Shown: positions 1 through 11,627, numbered from the stretch's first letter. The stretch: DNA of 64,000 bases from Mimachlamys varia (GCA_947623455.1 OX392538.1:31867001-31931000); one strand, 5' to 3'. Numbers and translations: made by a program. The notes: a model not told the origin generated them from the sequence alone.

Positions 1-854
1 AAGATACAGCTTCCTTGGTGCGAAAAGCAATCACTTTTATCTTGGAAACTTTATTTGGCTGAGCAATACTTGCAAAATAAACCAATCATTTTTGTCGCAA
101 ATATACACTGCATTTGTCTGGTGAAATGAAATTTGCCTCCAGAATATTTTTGGGGAAAACGATTTTTTTTCACAAATATACGAACCCGCATTTGTCTAGT
201 GAATATGAATCTAAACTTGATCAATGACGCAATGAGTAGCCTGGTCTACATTTAATTTGATATTTTCAGCAAAAAAATGTTCTGCAATGCTATTGTGAGA
301 GTTCATTGAAGAGTAAAAAAAACCAAATTTATTTGAAATTTAAGTTGTAAAATTAAATTTAAAGTTAGTTTAAATAGAATATGTTGACAAAGTATTTGAT
401 TACTTTGTTTATTTCGTTAAAGGACATCTTGTCTGTGAATTTTTCAATCCTTTCTTTCTTTCACAAGGAGACAAAATGGATTCCTATAGAGTTATACTAC
501 AATATATATTGGATTACACAAATTCCTACTTTATGTACTGTATTTTACCCAATAAGGGCCTAGGGAGCAAAAATAATAATAAAAAAAAAGGAATGGGTGC
601 ATATTCGGCCCATTTAAGAGTGAAATTGATCTAAAATTACCAGTAGGCCATAGGCCACAAATACCTGACATTCTCAGAATATGATACATGTAAATATTTA
701 ACATAACATATGTAATACAAGTCAGAAGTTATTGTGTTATTGTCAGTGTTTTATGTCTTATGTCTGGCCGAATGGGGGGGGGGGGGGGGGCACTTACACA
801 CCTAGGAACTTGGTCCCTTATTTGGTCAAATGATAATTTATATCCTGACTGTAG
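1..854. other. CCDC93 intron sequence, no exon recognised
   Basis: This AT-rich stretch lies upstream of the first CCDC93 exon seen and is probably intron. The only notable feature is a run of 17 G at 774-790. A weak match to the exon-like repeat described at 855-1437 occurs near 440-520. Open frames here are short and have no recognisable protein. Confidence 0.4.
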
Positions 855-1437
855 TTTCCCCCCATTCATAAGCGGAGGAAATATTTGTATTTAGTGGTAT
901 TTTGTACAAAAAACTATTTTACAAAGTTATATTCATTTATTTATCTTCAATATATAATATCAATCTTTCTGGGTTTCTTTCAGGTTTCCCCATCCACAAG
1001 GGGAGGAAATGTTTTTATTTAGTGGTATATTATACAAAAAAAACAATTATCCAAAGTTGTATTTATTTATTTATCTACAATATATATCAATCTTTCAGGT
1101 TTTTCAGCTTCCCCCATCCACAAGGAGAGGAAATAGGTTTATATATTGATAAAAAGTACTAAAAAAATTGTTATACAAAGTTCTGCTTAAACATTTTATT
1201 TATGTACAATATATATCATTTGTTCTGTGTTTTTCTGCTCCCCCCACTAACAAATGACGGAAATAGTTTAATATAGGGGCATGGTGTACAACAAAAAATT
1301 ATATAAAGTTCTATTTAAACATTTGATTTATATAATTCTTTCTGTATTTTTCAGTTTCTTCCACCCACAAAGAGACCAAACAGTTCTACACTTTGTATAA
1401 TACACTGGACGATACAAAACTGTATCTCAACAAGGAA
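855..1437 (+). repeat. Degenerate tandem copies of the CCDC93 3' splice site and exon start
   Basis: A unit of about 120-130 bp recurs near 855, 985, 1110 and 1235, and the last member is the true exon at 1355. Each copy has a T/C-rich tract, then a motif like CCATCCACAAGGGGAGGAAA, then an AT-rich stretch ending near a TATAC motif. The real exon has the matching string CCACCCACAAAGAGACCAAA. The upstream copies have lost the open frame, so they look like decayed duplications of an intron-exon boundary. Confidence 0.6.
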
Positions 1438-4400
1438 GTGAGTATGGGTTTCACTCATTCACCCCTTAAAAATCGTAATGAACTAGTCCAACCTTTAAAT
1501 TGGAGCAGTTCAAATGTATCTTCAGGGGTGAAAATTTTTAAATGAATATTTATTTAAGCATGGATAACAAGTATATTTAGTTTCATTGGGGTATGAAAAC
1601 AATTTTATTTACAAACTGTATGAATCCGGGTAGGGATTCCCACAAAAGTTTGGAAGCAAATTTGTTTTCATAACACTATGAAACAAAAAATAATTGACAT
1701 CAATGCATATAATTAATTTTTGAAACTTGTTTTTCAAATTTAAAACATTACCTATATTTTTATTTGCTTGGGCCTTCCCCAGAAATAAATATATTTAGTT
1801 TTAATTGTCATTTTGTATTCTTTTTATTTTTGTATTTAATTTTTTATAAAAATCTTAATTTTCAAAGGTTTGTCATCTGATATTATTTTCTATCATTTTC
1901 AGGTGAATTTACTGAATTCAATTCATGACAGCTTTGCACAGTAAGTATAAATCTGACGGATTCTGACTTGAAATTTATCATTACAGGGAATAGATGAAAA
2001 CAATGTTATATGCATAATGAATCTTACATTTTTGTTTATGGGTTCAGATACGTCTATACGTTTCTGATATATGTAAGATCCATTTTATCATTTAATCAAA
2101 ACTTTTGGAATATAGTATTTATAAAATGACAAATTTCATGTAACTTTGAAATGTAAAAAAGTCGCCATTTTGACTGCAGTGGTAAGTCTATGACGTAATG
2201 TATTTGCTCTATGTGTGATGTAACAATTGAAAATATAGAAACTTGCATCTCATCACAGGTGTTTACCTTACCATAACTAGTTCTTCATAAAAGGTCTGCA
2301 TGGTATTGTTTAATTGTAGTTTTGTCAAAGCCCCCAAAAATAAAGAATTCGGAGAATACAGAAGCATCAGCCAGACCATAATCTGAATTCAAAAATCGAT
2401 TAAATCAGGGACAAAATATGAACAAAGGAAAGATTCCCTTCTGGGAGTGTAGGTGTCTTCTGCGTCATCAGCGACTCCTGCCCTGTAAATCTAAATAACA
2501 TCTTTAGTAAAAGCCTCGTCCTCAATATGGGATCATGTCAGAAAAAATAGTTTCGATCTAAAGCATAATTATAGCGTATGGTGGTTGTACATCATTGATG
2601 TATAAGGGTTTGAAAACAAAGTCAGCCAAAATTGGAGCACAGTTAGTTCTCATTGGAATGCCAACAGTCTGTTAGAGAAACATTCTTTCAAACTCAACAA
2701 AGTTATTGTCAAACAGGAATTCAATCATTCGTACTATATCTTCTCCAGTATATTTCATTCTAGCTTTTGTTGTGTTTTTGCACACAAGTTTGAGTATATA
2801 TACATGTAAAAAAAAATATTCGCAACCAAAACTTCTTTCTGCAATTATGATCAAGTTAACACTCTTTTTCAGAGCAATGGCGTCGCCTGCAGCTAAGGAA
2901 CAGTTTCTGAAACAATTTGAACAGATCGTAGATGGTGTAAAATCAAACAAAGCGAAGGTCAGTACATAATCTAGTTTGAAAAAAATCCACTTAATATCAC
3001 GTCGGTTACTTTCACTTTTCATCTATTATCAAGATTCTTCATGTACTCCAAATAAGTTAATAAGGAGAAGGCAGATAGACGAAAGATTGTGTCTTTAACT
3101 CCAACACTTCCCGTTGACATGTGTCTTTAACTCCTTCACTTCCCGTTGACATGTGTCTTTAACGCCTTCACGTCCCGTTGACATGTGTCTTTAACTCCTT
3201 CACGTCCCGTTGACATGTGTCTTTAACTCCTTCACTTCCCATTGACATGTGTCTTTAACTCCTTCACTTCCCGTTGACATGTGTCTTTAACTCCTTCACT
3301 TCCCGTTGACATGTGTCTTTTACTCCTTCTCTTCCCGTTGACATGTGTCTTTAACTCCTTCACGTCCCGTTGACACGTTTGAACTCCCCCAGTTCAATGG
3401 TTGGAATAGTTCATTATGGAATTTCAGGGGTGAATAAATTAAAACGTTCAGTCGTTAGTGTTTCCGAATTTTTACAACAAAAAGTTAGACCTGCTTTTTT
3501 CATTCCAAAAATGTATATCTTTTTATGATTTTAGTTCTTGTTGTGATACCTGGTAAGTTGTGTTTGTAAAAATAATAAATATTATAACAGATCAGGCCAC
3601 ATAAACTCTTTCACCCCTAAACTTTTCCAAATGAAATATTCCAACCTTTGAATAGGAAGAGTTCAAATAAGTCTTCAGGGATTAATACCTTAATGCTATG
3701 CTGAATTGAAAATTAGATTTGTAACATATTTGCTGGGGCCCAGGTGTTCAAAAGGTGATTAGCTTAATCAGTGATTAGCAAAAATTTTGATTATCGTGTA
3801 ACCTTAAAATGAAACCATAGATTTAGGCAAATATCGAGTCATGTTAATTTACATGAAAAGTTGTGGAACTGAACTTTGTATATTTACAGAATTATTTAAG
3901 TTTGAAAAATGGTGTTAAATAATGATTAAGCAAATCACCTTTTGAACAACTTGACCCTGATGATTAAGTGGCATCTTTTCACAATATATTGTAGTCGTTA
4001 TTAAAACGTACAACTACCACACAATTTATTTCAAAAAAATGAATCCGTATGCTGTAGAGAAAGGAAAACAGGATGTGAAAAATGAAAAAGTGATGGACTT
4101 TACTCTACTACCACTTGAATTTCATAACGAACTATTCCGACAAGTTAATTTGAAGAATCTAAATGTGTGTATTCAGGGGGAAATGAGTTTATGGTGACTA
4201 ATGTAACACAACACACACGCCCATTGTTTCCACACACTCTGGACCTGATTAACTCTTAATTAAAGTCTAGATCTGTCAGAAAATTCATTTTAAGATATGT
4301 ATGTTTTTACAGGTAGAAAAACGAAAACAAGAGGAGAAAATGAAAAGAGACAGGCTTAATGATGACTATCTGGATCTGATAGAGAAACAGCGTCTGTACT

Positions 4401-5125
4401 TCAAAACCGTCAAAGACTTCAAAGAGGTACATATTGTCTAAAAATTAATTGTCAATATACCCAATAGTCATCTTGGATGACTTCAAACTACTTTATCATC
4501 ACTATTTTAGGGAGTGATATATTTCCGTGATCTTGATTTTCCAATGACCTTTCCTGGCAATTTTGAATGATTTCAGTTTACTTAATGATACATCTTTAAC
4601 TGAATTATTTTCAGGAGGTTCTCCTTGCTATTATAATGGATTTATTTGATTGCTTAATTTGTTTGCTATTCATTATAATTAGTGGCTAAAATATTTTCAT
4701 ATTTTGTTTCAATATTATTTTGAAAGGATTACCTCCTGAGTACATGTTAGTTTCATAATATATATTCAGCTATAAGCTGCATTTATGGAAAGAAATGTTG
4801 AATTTTAAGAAATAAATTATTCATTAGAATGACTGTATTCTCTCTATAATACAGTAATGTCCTCCATATCATTTTATTCATTACCCTCTTTGTGAGGACA
4901 AGAAACTGCTAAATAAAATAATTTTGCAACAAATGTCCCTTTTATGTTTGCAAATAACATAACGATTTTACTGTATCTTAAATGTTAAAGCCTGCTACTC
5001 TGTATAGGAATATGTGTTGAAATATTTATATTCACAAAAAAAAGCATTCGAATATTTCACTTTAATGTGTTTTTTTACAGGAATGTCGGAAGAATGAAGT
5101 ACTGTTATCCAAACAAAGGAAGTGA
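1355..5125 (+). CDS. CCDC93: CCDC93, last five exons (gene continues left of the window)
   Basis: This is the C-terminal coiled coil of CCDC93, a subunit of the COMMD/CCDC22/CCDC93 (CCC) complex, which works with retriever and WASH in endosomal recycling of membrane proteins. Five exons read as one frame: 1355-1437, 1903-1940, 2873-2957, 4313-4426 and 5081-5125 (stop TGA). All are flanked by AG acceptors and GT donors. Phases join exactly: phase 0, then a codon split CA/A, then phase 0, then phase 0. Together they give about 120 residues, roughly the last fifth of a protein that is about 630 residues long in vertebrates. Diagnostic motifs are [56 protein letters not shown] and a basic C-terminus. 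AATAAA at 5234-5239 is a likely polyadenylation signal. I found no upstream exon between 1 and 1354. The family call rests on remembered similarity and is strong. Confidence 0.9.
1452..1542. mobile_element. Short hairpin MITE (TTCACCCCT / AGGGGTGAA ends)
   Basis: A roughly 90-bp element starts with TTCACCCCTTAAAAAT and ends with TTCAGGGGTGAA, giving inverted ends and a fold-back shape. Related copies lie in the next introns at 3603-3690 and, more decayed, at 4090-4190. A partial one lies at 3375-3434. The internal motif GAACTATTCCAACC is shared. Confidence 0.5.
2330..2790 (-). mobile_element. Penelope-like element fragment (minus strand)
   Basis: Two pieces of the window's main retroelement lie inside a CCDC93 intron. 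Positions 2345-2500 match the element's terminal region, with the order GAGAATAC, CCATAATCTGAATTC, CGATTAAATCAGGG. Positions 2617-2790 match the reverse complement of the RT region around the GIPTGTN motif. Both are in minus orientation. The segment between them is deleted or diverged. It has no coding capacity left. Confidence 0.75.
3089..3375. repeat. 32-bp minisatellite, nine copies, in a CCDC93 intron
   Basis: The unit GTGTCTTTAACTCCTTCACT plus TCCCGTTGACAT repeats with starts at 3089, 3121, 3153, 3185, 3217, 3249, 3281, 3313 and 3345. Only scattered substitutions occur (for example CTTCACTTCCC versus CTTCACGTCCC). It directly abuts a partial copy of the TTCACCCCT hairpin MITE. Confidence 0.9.
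3736..3959. mobile_element. MITE with 27-bp inverted ends, family A, copy 1
   Basis: The left end GGCCCAGGTGTTCAAAAGGT and the right end CACCTTTTGAACAACTTGACCC are imperfect inverted repeats enclosing about 220 bp of AT-rich DNA. The same family occurs at 7232-7471. No open frame is present. The superfamily is uncertain because target duplications are not clear. Confidence 0.65.
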
Positions 5126-5233
5126 GGACAAGACATTATTGTGTTAATGCAAAACTTTTATTTATATTCCAGATATAAATATATATTATTCTGAATATAG
5201 ACATTTATTGTGCCAATGACAAGATTAACAAAT

Positions 5234-5239
5234 AATAAA
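5234..5239 (+). terminator. Polyadenylation signal of CCDC93
   Basis: A canonical AATAAA lies about 110 bases after the CCDC93 stop codon and is followed by AT-rich sequence. It is the first canonical hexamer seen in the 3' UTR. Confidence 0.55.
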
Positions 5240-6296
5240 TATAATTGTCAGTTATATTTTTGTATGTTGTTTATATGCTATGCAAACTCAATCTTATTAT
5301 CAAAGATCTGTATAAATTACGATGATGTTGCAGACTTATACAGATTGCATTTGACTATTTAGTTTTGTTAATTTAAACTGTGTTTATTAAGAGAAATGGA
5401 GTATGTACTTTAAGAGACATGCATACACAAGATGATTTGGAAACACGTACTACAGTTCAAGTGGTGTACAATATACATTCGGACATGTAATATTTTCACT
5501 ATATATTTCATGCATTTTGACAAATTTTCAATGATTTTTCATGACTTTGTTGTTGAAATTGTTTTAGATTTCACAAACATGTAGTGATTTTTTTTTGCTC
5601 ATTCCTCCCATGATATTTGTATAATTTTTCGTAGCCACTTTCAAGATTTTTTTCAGCAATGGTATCATATAAAATAAGAAAAAGGAAAAAAAAACGACGT
5701 CGTGCTGTTGTTACTGTGAATATTTTCGTCTCTTTCTTGAATACTTAAGCACTGGAGATATATTTTTACAATATCAGATGAAAGAGCTAGCAATTCTTTT
5801 CTAGTAGTGTACATGCAATTTCTCAAGAAAGTCCATTGGAAATCGTTGTTATTAAAATTCATCGAAAAGTTGTCAAAATGCATGAAATATATAACAAAAA
5901 CATTACGTGTCCGAATTTATATTACACTATATTGTAGCATACTTCTTCAAAGTCCGTCACTTTAAGCACAACAATCTGTTGATTAAACATGATGTGTAAT
6001 CTCTACATTGACCATGCATAACGTTAATACATTGAAAGCTATTAACAACAACAAAATTAAAGGTGTATAATGTTAAGCTAAACAAAATTCAGGGATGAGG
6101 ATGATGGTACATATAGAAATAAAAGAATTGGCTTTACCTGGTTTGATGGTACTTGCGTTATTAGTATTGTGTATTTTAAGGATGTTAAACATGGATAATA
6201 ATTATGTTCAAATCTTTCACTTAATTTTATAAGCTTTTGGGCAGCTATAAATATTTCGACATTTTGATAACGTTGAAGATGAATCTCCAAACAATG

Positions 6297-6765
6297 AATT
6301 AGAGAATACCGAAGCGTTAACAAAATCATAATCGAACTCAAAATCGATTTAAGTAGAGACAAAATATGAACAAAGTAAAGATTTACATGGAGGCTGTGGT
6401 AAAAGTACAAGAGAATAAGACCAGGTGTTCCGGAAGAGTAAGCGTTTTCTGCTTCATCGACGACACCCGCCATGTAAATCTTTGTCACCTCCAAGTAAAC
6501 ATTAAGTTCTTAAAATGAGAATCGTGTATCATTGTCAATCACAACAAGTAAACACACTAATGGCATACTCAAATAGTCTATCTATCATTTAAAGATACAG
6601 AATATTTCTCAATGAGATGGCAACCATAAAACTTGCCCATAGTTCTGATCAATCTGCATCTCTCGAATCCTTGTGTTATTAGTTTGTTTGTCAGCAGTCG
6701 ACATCGATCACGATATTAAGTGCAAGCCCTAGAATATGGAATCAACTGCGACATGTTAACACCAT
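6297..6765 (-). mobile_element. Penelope-like element, terminal part, minus strand
   Basis: This matches the 3' part of the family in reverse. It runs from the outer motif GAGAATACCGAAGCGTTAAC, through CCAGGTGTTCCGGAAGAGTA and the ACACCCGCCATGTAAATC box, to TCAGCAGTCGACATCGATCA and beyond. The RT core is absent. A matching opposite terminus lies at 7472-7606, so 6297-7606 may be one internally deleted element into which MITE family A inserted. Confidence 0.75.
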
Positions 6766-7231
6766 AGGAAAAAGCAAATTAGCACTAAGCTGGTACATCA
6801 AGGGAGTTAAGCACCTTCGCTATGAACCTATATGATTTACACCGTGCAACAAAAAATGAGAAACTTATCTCCTAAAATATAACAACATAAAGAACCATCA
6901 AAAATATTTCTTTTTAAATGGTGACATTTTAAGGAATTATATATTCAGGACATAATCATATACTTGATCTTTGATCCTACATAATGATATTCATGAAGCC
7001 ACTCCCGTAAGTTAAGATTAAGATATGTTGTGAATACTTACAAGAAAGGATTCTTTGTGTTCATCAAGTTATTCAAAGTAATAAAGTAATATTGAAATAA
7101 TCAACTAGATGAGTCTTTTTATGGAGTCGTTTATAAATGAAGTCCAATATATAGGAAATCCAATTTATGGATAAGTATATAAACAGTTTCCTTACTAATA
7201 AAAGTTTATCTAATATTCTAACTGAACACAT

Positions 7232-7471
7232 GTGCCCAGTTGTTCAACAGGTGATTAGCTTTATCAGTGATTAGCGTAAATTTTAATTATTTTGTAACTT
7301 CAAAATAACACCATAAATTTCGTTACAACTTTGCAGATATCAAATATCTAATAGTGACATTTGACATGCAAACTTTGAAGATTTTACATTGTATATTGGC
7401 AAAATTATTAAAGTTTGAAAAATGTCGTTAAATAGTGATTAGGCTAATCATCCTTTGAACAACTGGGCCCT
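7232..7471. mobile_element. MITE family A, copy 2
   Basis: It begins GCCCAGTTGTTCAACAGGTG and ends CATCCTTTGAACAACTGGGC. Internal sequence is shared with the copy at 3736-3959, including TTTGAAAAATG near the right end. It abuts the right inverted terminus of a Penelope-like fragment, so the two elements are nested or adjacent. Confidence 0.7.
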
Positions 7472-7606
7472 GGTCTTATTCCCTTATGTGTTTACGAGAG
7501 TCTCCGTGTAAATAATTTCTTTTGTTCCTATTTTGCCTCTAGTTTAATAGATTTTGAGTTCGAATTATGGTTTTGTTGACGCTTTGGAATTCTCAAATTA
7601 TTTTGG
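7472..7606 (+). mobile_element. Penelope-like element, inverted terminus
   Basis: The sequence TTTACGAGAGTCTCC, then TAGATTTTGAGTTCG, then GTTGACGCTTTGGAATTCTC is the inverted counterpart of the terminus at 6297. It supports an element bounded by long inverted repeats. Confidence 0.7.
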
Positions 7607-8132
7607 TACAAATACTTTTTTACCGAAAAAGTAAAGGAATGACGTGACATTTTTATATGCAATGCTTTCGTTGAAAAATATAGTAGATAATGCCTTAAAA
7701 TACAATTACAGTTAACATTGGATAATACACGGACAACTACATTGTGTATAACAATATATAGTATCTAAACAAAAAGCTAAAACAACAATGTATATTCTGA
7801 TTAAAGAATATTGATGTATTTCAATGTAGCAAGCTCTATTATTGTTGGCTACTACTGTTTCCTCTACAATAATATCCTGTTTTTCAAGCCACTAATGTTT
7901 TCCTGTCTAATGACAGAGAACACTCATATCAAGGTAAATTACAATCAATATTAGTTAAAATGTACATGATAACATAACAATTATATTTACCATAATGTGA
8001 TATTTCAAACAAATGTATTGAAAGCAATAGCTTTTGAAAATGACTTCTCTTTCTACTCTGACTTGTTCAAATGTTTTTTCATATACAGTTTATATTCCTT
8101 TTCCTTTTTATATGGAAAGCCATCATTAAGCT

Positions 8133-9353
8133 TTAAATTGCTTTACACCATCTCAAGTGTTCTTCTTGAAGCTGCAGTTGTGCCTTTAATGACTCGATCA
8201 CGGTCAGGTATTCGTCTCGTTCCTCCATGAACTGCTTCCTGTCATTGTCGATTGTTTCTTGCAGATCTCGTATCTCTGCATCCTTCGCGCATAACTTGCT
8301 ATCAAAAGCGCTAATACTTGTCTCGATGACACTCTCCATGCGGTCTCTTTCACCTATCATGCTTTCGAAACTTTTGCTAAGCTCTGTGATCTGATCAACT
8401 AGTTTTTGTCTCTCTTGAAGAACAAGTTCGACTTCGTTTTTTGTTCGTTCACTCTCGATTTTCTCTCGTCGTACATGAACTTGGATCTCCTTCAGATTCT
8501 CATTCATTCTCCTGTTATCACCAACAAGTTTTAAAAAGGCTTCGTCATATTTTTGCTGTATTTCGCTCTTTTCCTTTTTGCACTGTTCAGTTATGCAGTA
8601 TACTTCCATTTCTAGTTCCTGGATACGCTTCCTCAATGAATATTCTGAAGTTTCCCTTTCATGCGACGTATTTTCCAACTTACCTGTTATCGTTGGCATG
8701 TCATCCTGTGTATCCTTCATGGGTGTAGCATCTTGTAGCTCTTTGCCAATGGACTGGATCTCAAAATCCGATCCCAACTCTCTTTTGGTTGAACACGTAT
8801 TATCATTCCTTCGTTCACTTCTCGGACTACCAGAATTTCGAAGCATCGTAGCTTTTGGTTTTCTTCTTTCCGATGCATTGACATCACAATGAAATCCACT
8901 GTCCATTCGCTCTTTTGAATGCTGTAACTTGATCTCCGTTTCTCTTAATTGGTTTTGATTTTCCTTTTTGTTGTCCAGAACCAAATCCTGTAGTTGATGA
9001 CTCGTAGAATCTCCCATACCGTTTGTAAACTTCGTATTGGTGTACGAATGTTCTTCGGCTTCTTCCTGCAGCTTGATGTTCAGTTCGTCTTGTTGGAGTG
9101 AATCATTCGTCGTTTGCATTTTCAATGCCTCCGTTTTTTCTGCATTTTCGGTATCATTTTCATTGAAAGATTCCTTTCGGTTTTGTAAACCTGTGTGGTA
9201 GCATCCATTCTCTATTATTTTCTTCTGTTCACTTGATTCCTTATCTTTCGAAGAACAACACCGTTTAGCTCCCGATGTACGAACAACTTTCGCCGAAGGA
9301 GGTGTTTCGGAATTCCCATTAAGATTTGTAGCAGGTTCAATACAGTTTTCCAT
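8133..9353 (-). CDS. Unrecognised coiled-coil protein, 406 residues
   Basis: One uninterrupted minus-strand frame of 407 codons runs from ATG at 9353 to TAA at 8133. The N-terminal half (about residues 1-230) is polar, low-complexity and probably disordered, rich in S, T, N, K and E. The C-terminal part (about 235-400) has dense E/K/R/Q heptads, for example LRKRIQELEMEVYCITEQCK and IESLKAQLQLQEEHL, and is expected to form a coiled coil. No catalytic motif, signal peptide or membrane segment is visible. The start is supported by a splice acceptor (TTTTTCAG) ending at 9366, twelve bases upstream of the ATG, so the CDS sits in one exon after a 5' UTR intron. A TATA box and a donor lie about 3.2 kb upstream. 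I cannot name the family; a cytoskeletal or scaffold role is only a guess. Confidence 0.8.
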   Translation of the reverse strand: MENCIEPATNLNGNSETPPSAKVVRTSGAKRCCSSKDKESSEQKKIIENGCYHTGLQNRKESFNENDTENAEKTEALKMQTTNDSLQQDELNIKLQEEAEEHSYTNTKFTNGMGDSTSHQLQDLVLDNKKENQNQLRETEIKLQHSKERMDSGFHCDVNASERRKPKATMLRNSGSPRSERRNDNTCSTKRELGSDFEIQSIGKELQDATPMKDTQDDMPTITGKLENTSHERETSEYSLRKRIQELEMEVYCITEQCKKEKSEIQQKYDEAFLKLVGDNRRMNENLKEIQVHVRREKIESERTKNEVELVLQERQKLVDQITELSKSFESMIGERDRMESVIETSISAFDSKLCAKDAEIRDLQETIDNDRKQFMEERDEYLTVIESLKAQLQLQEEHLRWCKAI

Positions 9354-9587
9354 CGAGTACAGTTCCTGAAAAATTTGGTAAAAATGATTAATTCATAACC
9401 AAAAATTATTTTATATGCTACCCCTCGATATCTCTTCTAACAAAGGCGATGCGAGTAATTATTTAAATACAAGAACATATGCGTGGTGGCCCCGTTTCGC
9501 CATTCAAAGAATCCAAACTTTCAAAAGAAACTTGAAGTAACACTAGAATATTGCACTAACTAGGAAAAAGAGAGAGAGAGAAACAAT

Positions 9588-10970
9588 TAGAGAATACCGA
9601 AGGGTCAACAAAACCATAATCTAAACTCAAAATCTAATGAGCAAGACGCTGACTTACCTCGTCTATATTGGATACCGAAACTACAAAAGAATCCTTATAA
9701 GCCACGTTTTATCGCTGGCTCTGCCAATTGCTCAAACCAGCCATTATCAAAATGTCTTACTACAGAAGTGGAATTAATGGGATGTGGATTTTGAAAAACT
9801 CGAAAGATCTTTTGATCAATCTCCCCCTCCTGAAAAATGTCTTTTCGGTCAAAACATTTGATTTTTCCACCCTGTACACTACCATATCTCATAAACAAAT
9901 TGAAGGAACGTCTTCGATCTTATTTTTGAGAGCTTTCTTTTCCAAGATAGGCGGACGAAGATACAAATATATGGTAGTGAGCTATCTCGGAGCATACTTT
10001 GTGAAAAACACGACAAAAGCTAAGAGGAAATATACTGAAGAAGATAAAGTAAGGATGTTTGAATTCCTGGTCGACAATATTTTTGTTGAGTTCGGAGGAA
10101 AGATTTTCCAGCAGAATGTTGGCATTCCCATGGGAACAAACTATGCTTCACTCTTAGCTGACTTGTTTTTGTTTTCATACAAGGCTGAATTTGTGGAAGG
10201 TCTAATCAGAACAGGTAACAAAAACCTTGCCAAGTCTTTTTATTTCACTTTCAGATATATTGACGATGTGTTGTCTATTAACAAGAGGTTTGCTAACCAC
10301 GTCGATCGCATATATCCTTCTGAACTTGAAATAAAGGACATAACATACTCTTCAACATCAGTTGCTTACCTCGATCTTTACTAAAACTACGACCAACATG
10401 GACAGCTTACTACTAAGCTATACGATAAACGTGATGATTTCCGATCGTGAACTTTCCATTTCTTGATAGTAACATCCCTGCTTCTCCAATCTATGGGGTT
10501 TACATGTCGCAGTTGATTCGATATGCTAGGCTTGCTCTAAATATCGTGATTTTCGGGATCGATGTCGACTGCTGACCAACAAACTAACACGAGGATTCGA
10601 TAGATGCAGATTGAACTGTGGGCAAGTTTTATGGTCACCATTTTTGTCTCATTGAGAAATATTCTGTATGAAGATGGACGTTTTTGAGTATGCTCATTAG
10701 TGTGTTTACTTACTGTGCTTGACAATGTTACTCGGTTCTCATTTTGAGAACTTGATGTTTACTTGGATGTGACAAAGATTTACATGGCGGGTGTTGTTGA
10801 TGAAGCAGAAGACGCTTACTCTTCCGGAACACCTTGTCTTATTCTCCTGTACCTTTACATATACCTTCTTCATATAAATTTTTCCTTTGTTCATATTTTG
10901 CTCCTGGTTTAATCGATTTTGAGTTCGGATTATGATTTTGTTAACGCTTTGGTATTCTCTTATTTATTTT
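9588..10970 (+). mobile_element. Penelope-like element with partial RT, plus strand
   Basis: The left end is an inverted copy of the family's 3' terminus (GAGAATACCGAAGGGTCAAC). It is followed by a 5'-truncated RT region and then by the normal 3' terminus ending TTGGTATTCTCT near 10965. The open frame 9728-10384 (218 residues) keeps RT landmarks: DFSTLYTT, GIPMGTNYASLLADLF and the catalytic-type FRYIDDVLSIN. Relative to the copy at 27.1 kb there are deletions in the fingers region (YSRSGIN motif joined early), and the frame stops after YLDLY. It lies in the presumed 5' UTR intron of the coiled-coil gene. No GIY-YIG endonuclease is visible. Confidence 0.85.
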
Positions 10971-10974
10971 ATTC

Positions 10975-11165
10975 TCAAAATGAATTAAATCAGGGGCAAA
11001 ATATAAATGGTGACCATAGAATTTAGCATGTTTCTCTCGAATTCCTGTGCCGTAAATTTGTCCTATATTTTTCTTGAATACACGATATTTTAAGTCCTAG
11101 ATTAACGGATCTCCTGTAACATGTAAACGCCAAGGTTGGAGAAGCAGGGATGTTGCCATCAAGAA
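10975..11165 (-). mobile_element. Penelope-like fragment in head-to-head arrangement
   Basis: Immediately after the plus-strand copy, the sequence continues with the same family in reverse (AATCAGGGGCAAAATATAAA, then ACATGTAAACGCC and TTGGAGAAGCAGGGATGTTG). A stretch of the tail is deleted between these blocks. Confidence 0.65.
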
Positions 11166-11285
11166 AGAGCTTTTTGTATAATTTCAAATTTTACATTGTG
11201 ATCATGCAAGTTGAAACTGTAGACAATATACATAACCCAATTATATGTTTTATAATAGTAGATCCATGGTCTATATTTATATCTA

Positions 11286-11424
11286 CAGTCGAATCTCGTT
11301 ATCTCAAAGTCGATGTATTCGAGATTAGGGATTATTTTGTGTTAGGTTGTCAGAGATCAACGAAATATTTCGAGTTAAACGGGGTTTTTAAGATAGACGA
11401 GTTCGAGAAAAGGAGGTCAGACTG
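11286..11424. mobile_element. Tc1/mariner-type MITE, 139 bp
   Basis: The element runs from CAGTCGAATCTCGTTATCTC to GAGAAAAGGAGGTCAGACTG. The ends are imperfect inverted repeats sharing CAGTC and a CTC-AA-TCG core, and both sides are flanked by the dinucleotide TA. The 105-codon open frame across it (11150-11467) is an accident of the element. Confidence 0.5.
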
Positions 11425-11627
11425 TATATATGGTGCCTACATATTTTCGTATTTATATCCCTTATAAGGGGCGAGCTCAGATAAAACTTTAACGCATACA
11501 ACAGAATTAAATCTGTTATCAGTTAAAATGCGGTAATTGTAGACATCATCATAATGTTCAGTTAAATACGACTTATCCAGCAAAAATGAAAACCAATAGA
11601 AATTATACTTTGCATTCAAAAATAATT

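Noticed and set aside
902..1162. 86-residue plus-strand frame
   Set aside because: It is a translation of the exon-like tandem repeat (SGFLSGFP, RFFSFPHPQGEE), with no support as a gene.
2706..2969. 87-residue plus-strand frame as a separate gene
   Set aside because: Its C-terminal part is exon 3 of CCDC93, and the N-terminal part is retroelement antisense and intron.
8441..8892. Plus-strand frames opposite the coiled-coil gene
   Set aside because: They are antisense shadows of a real minus-strand gene.
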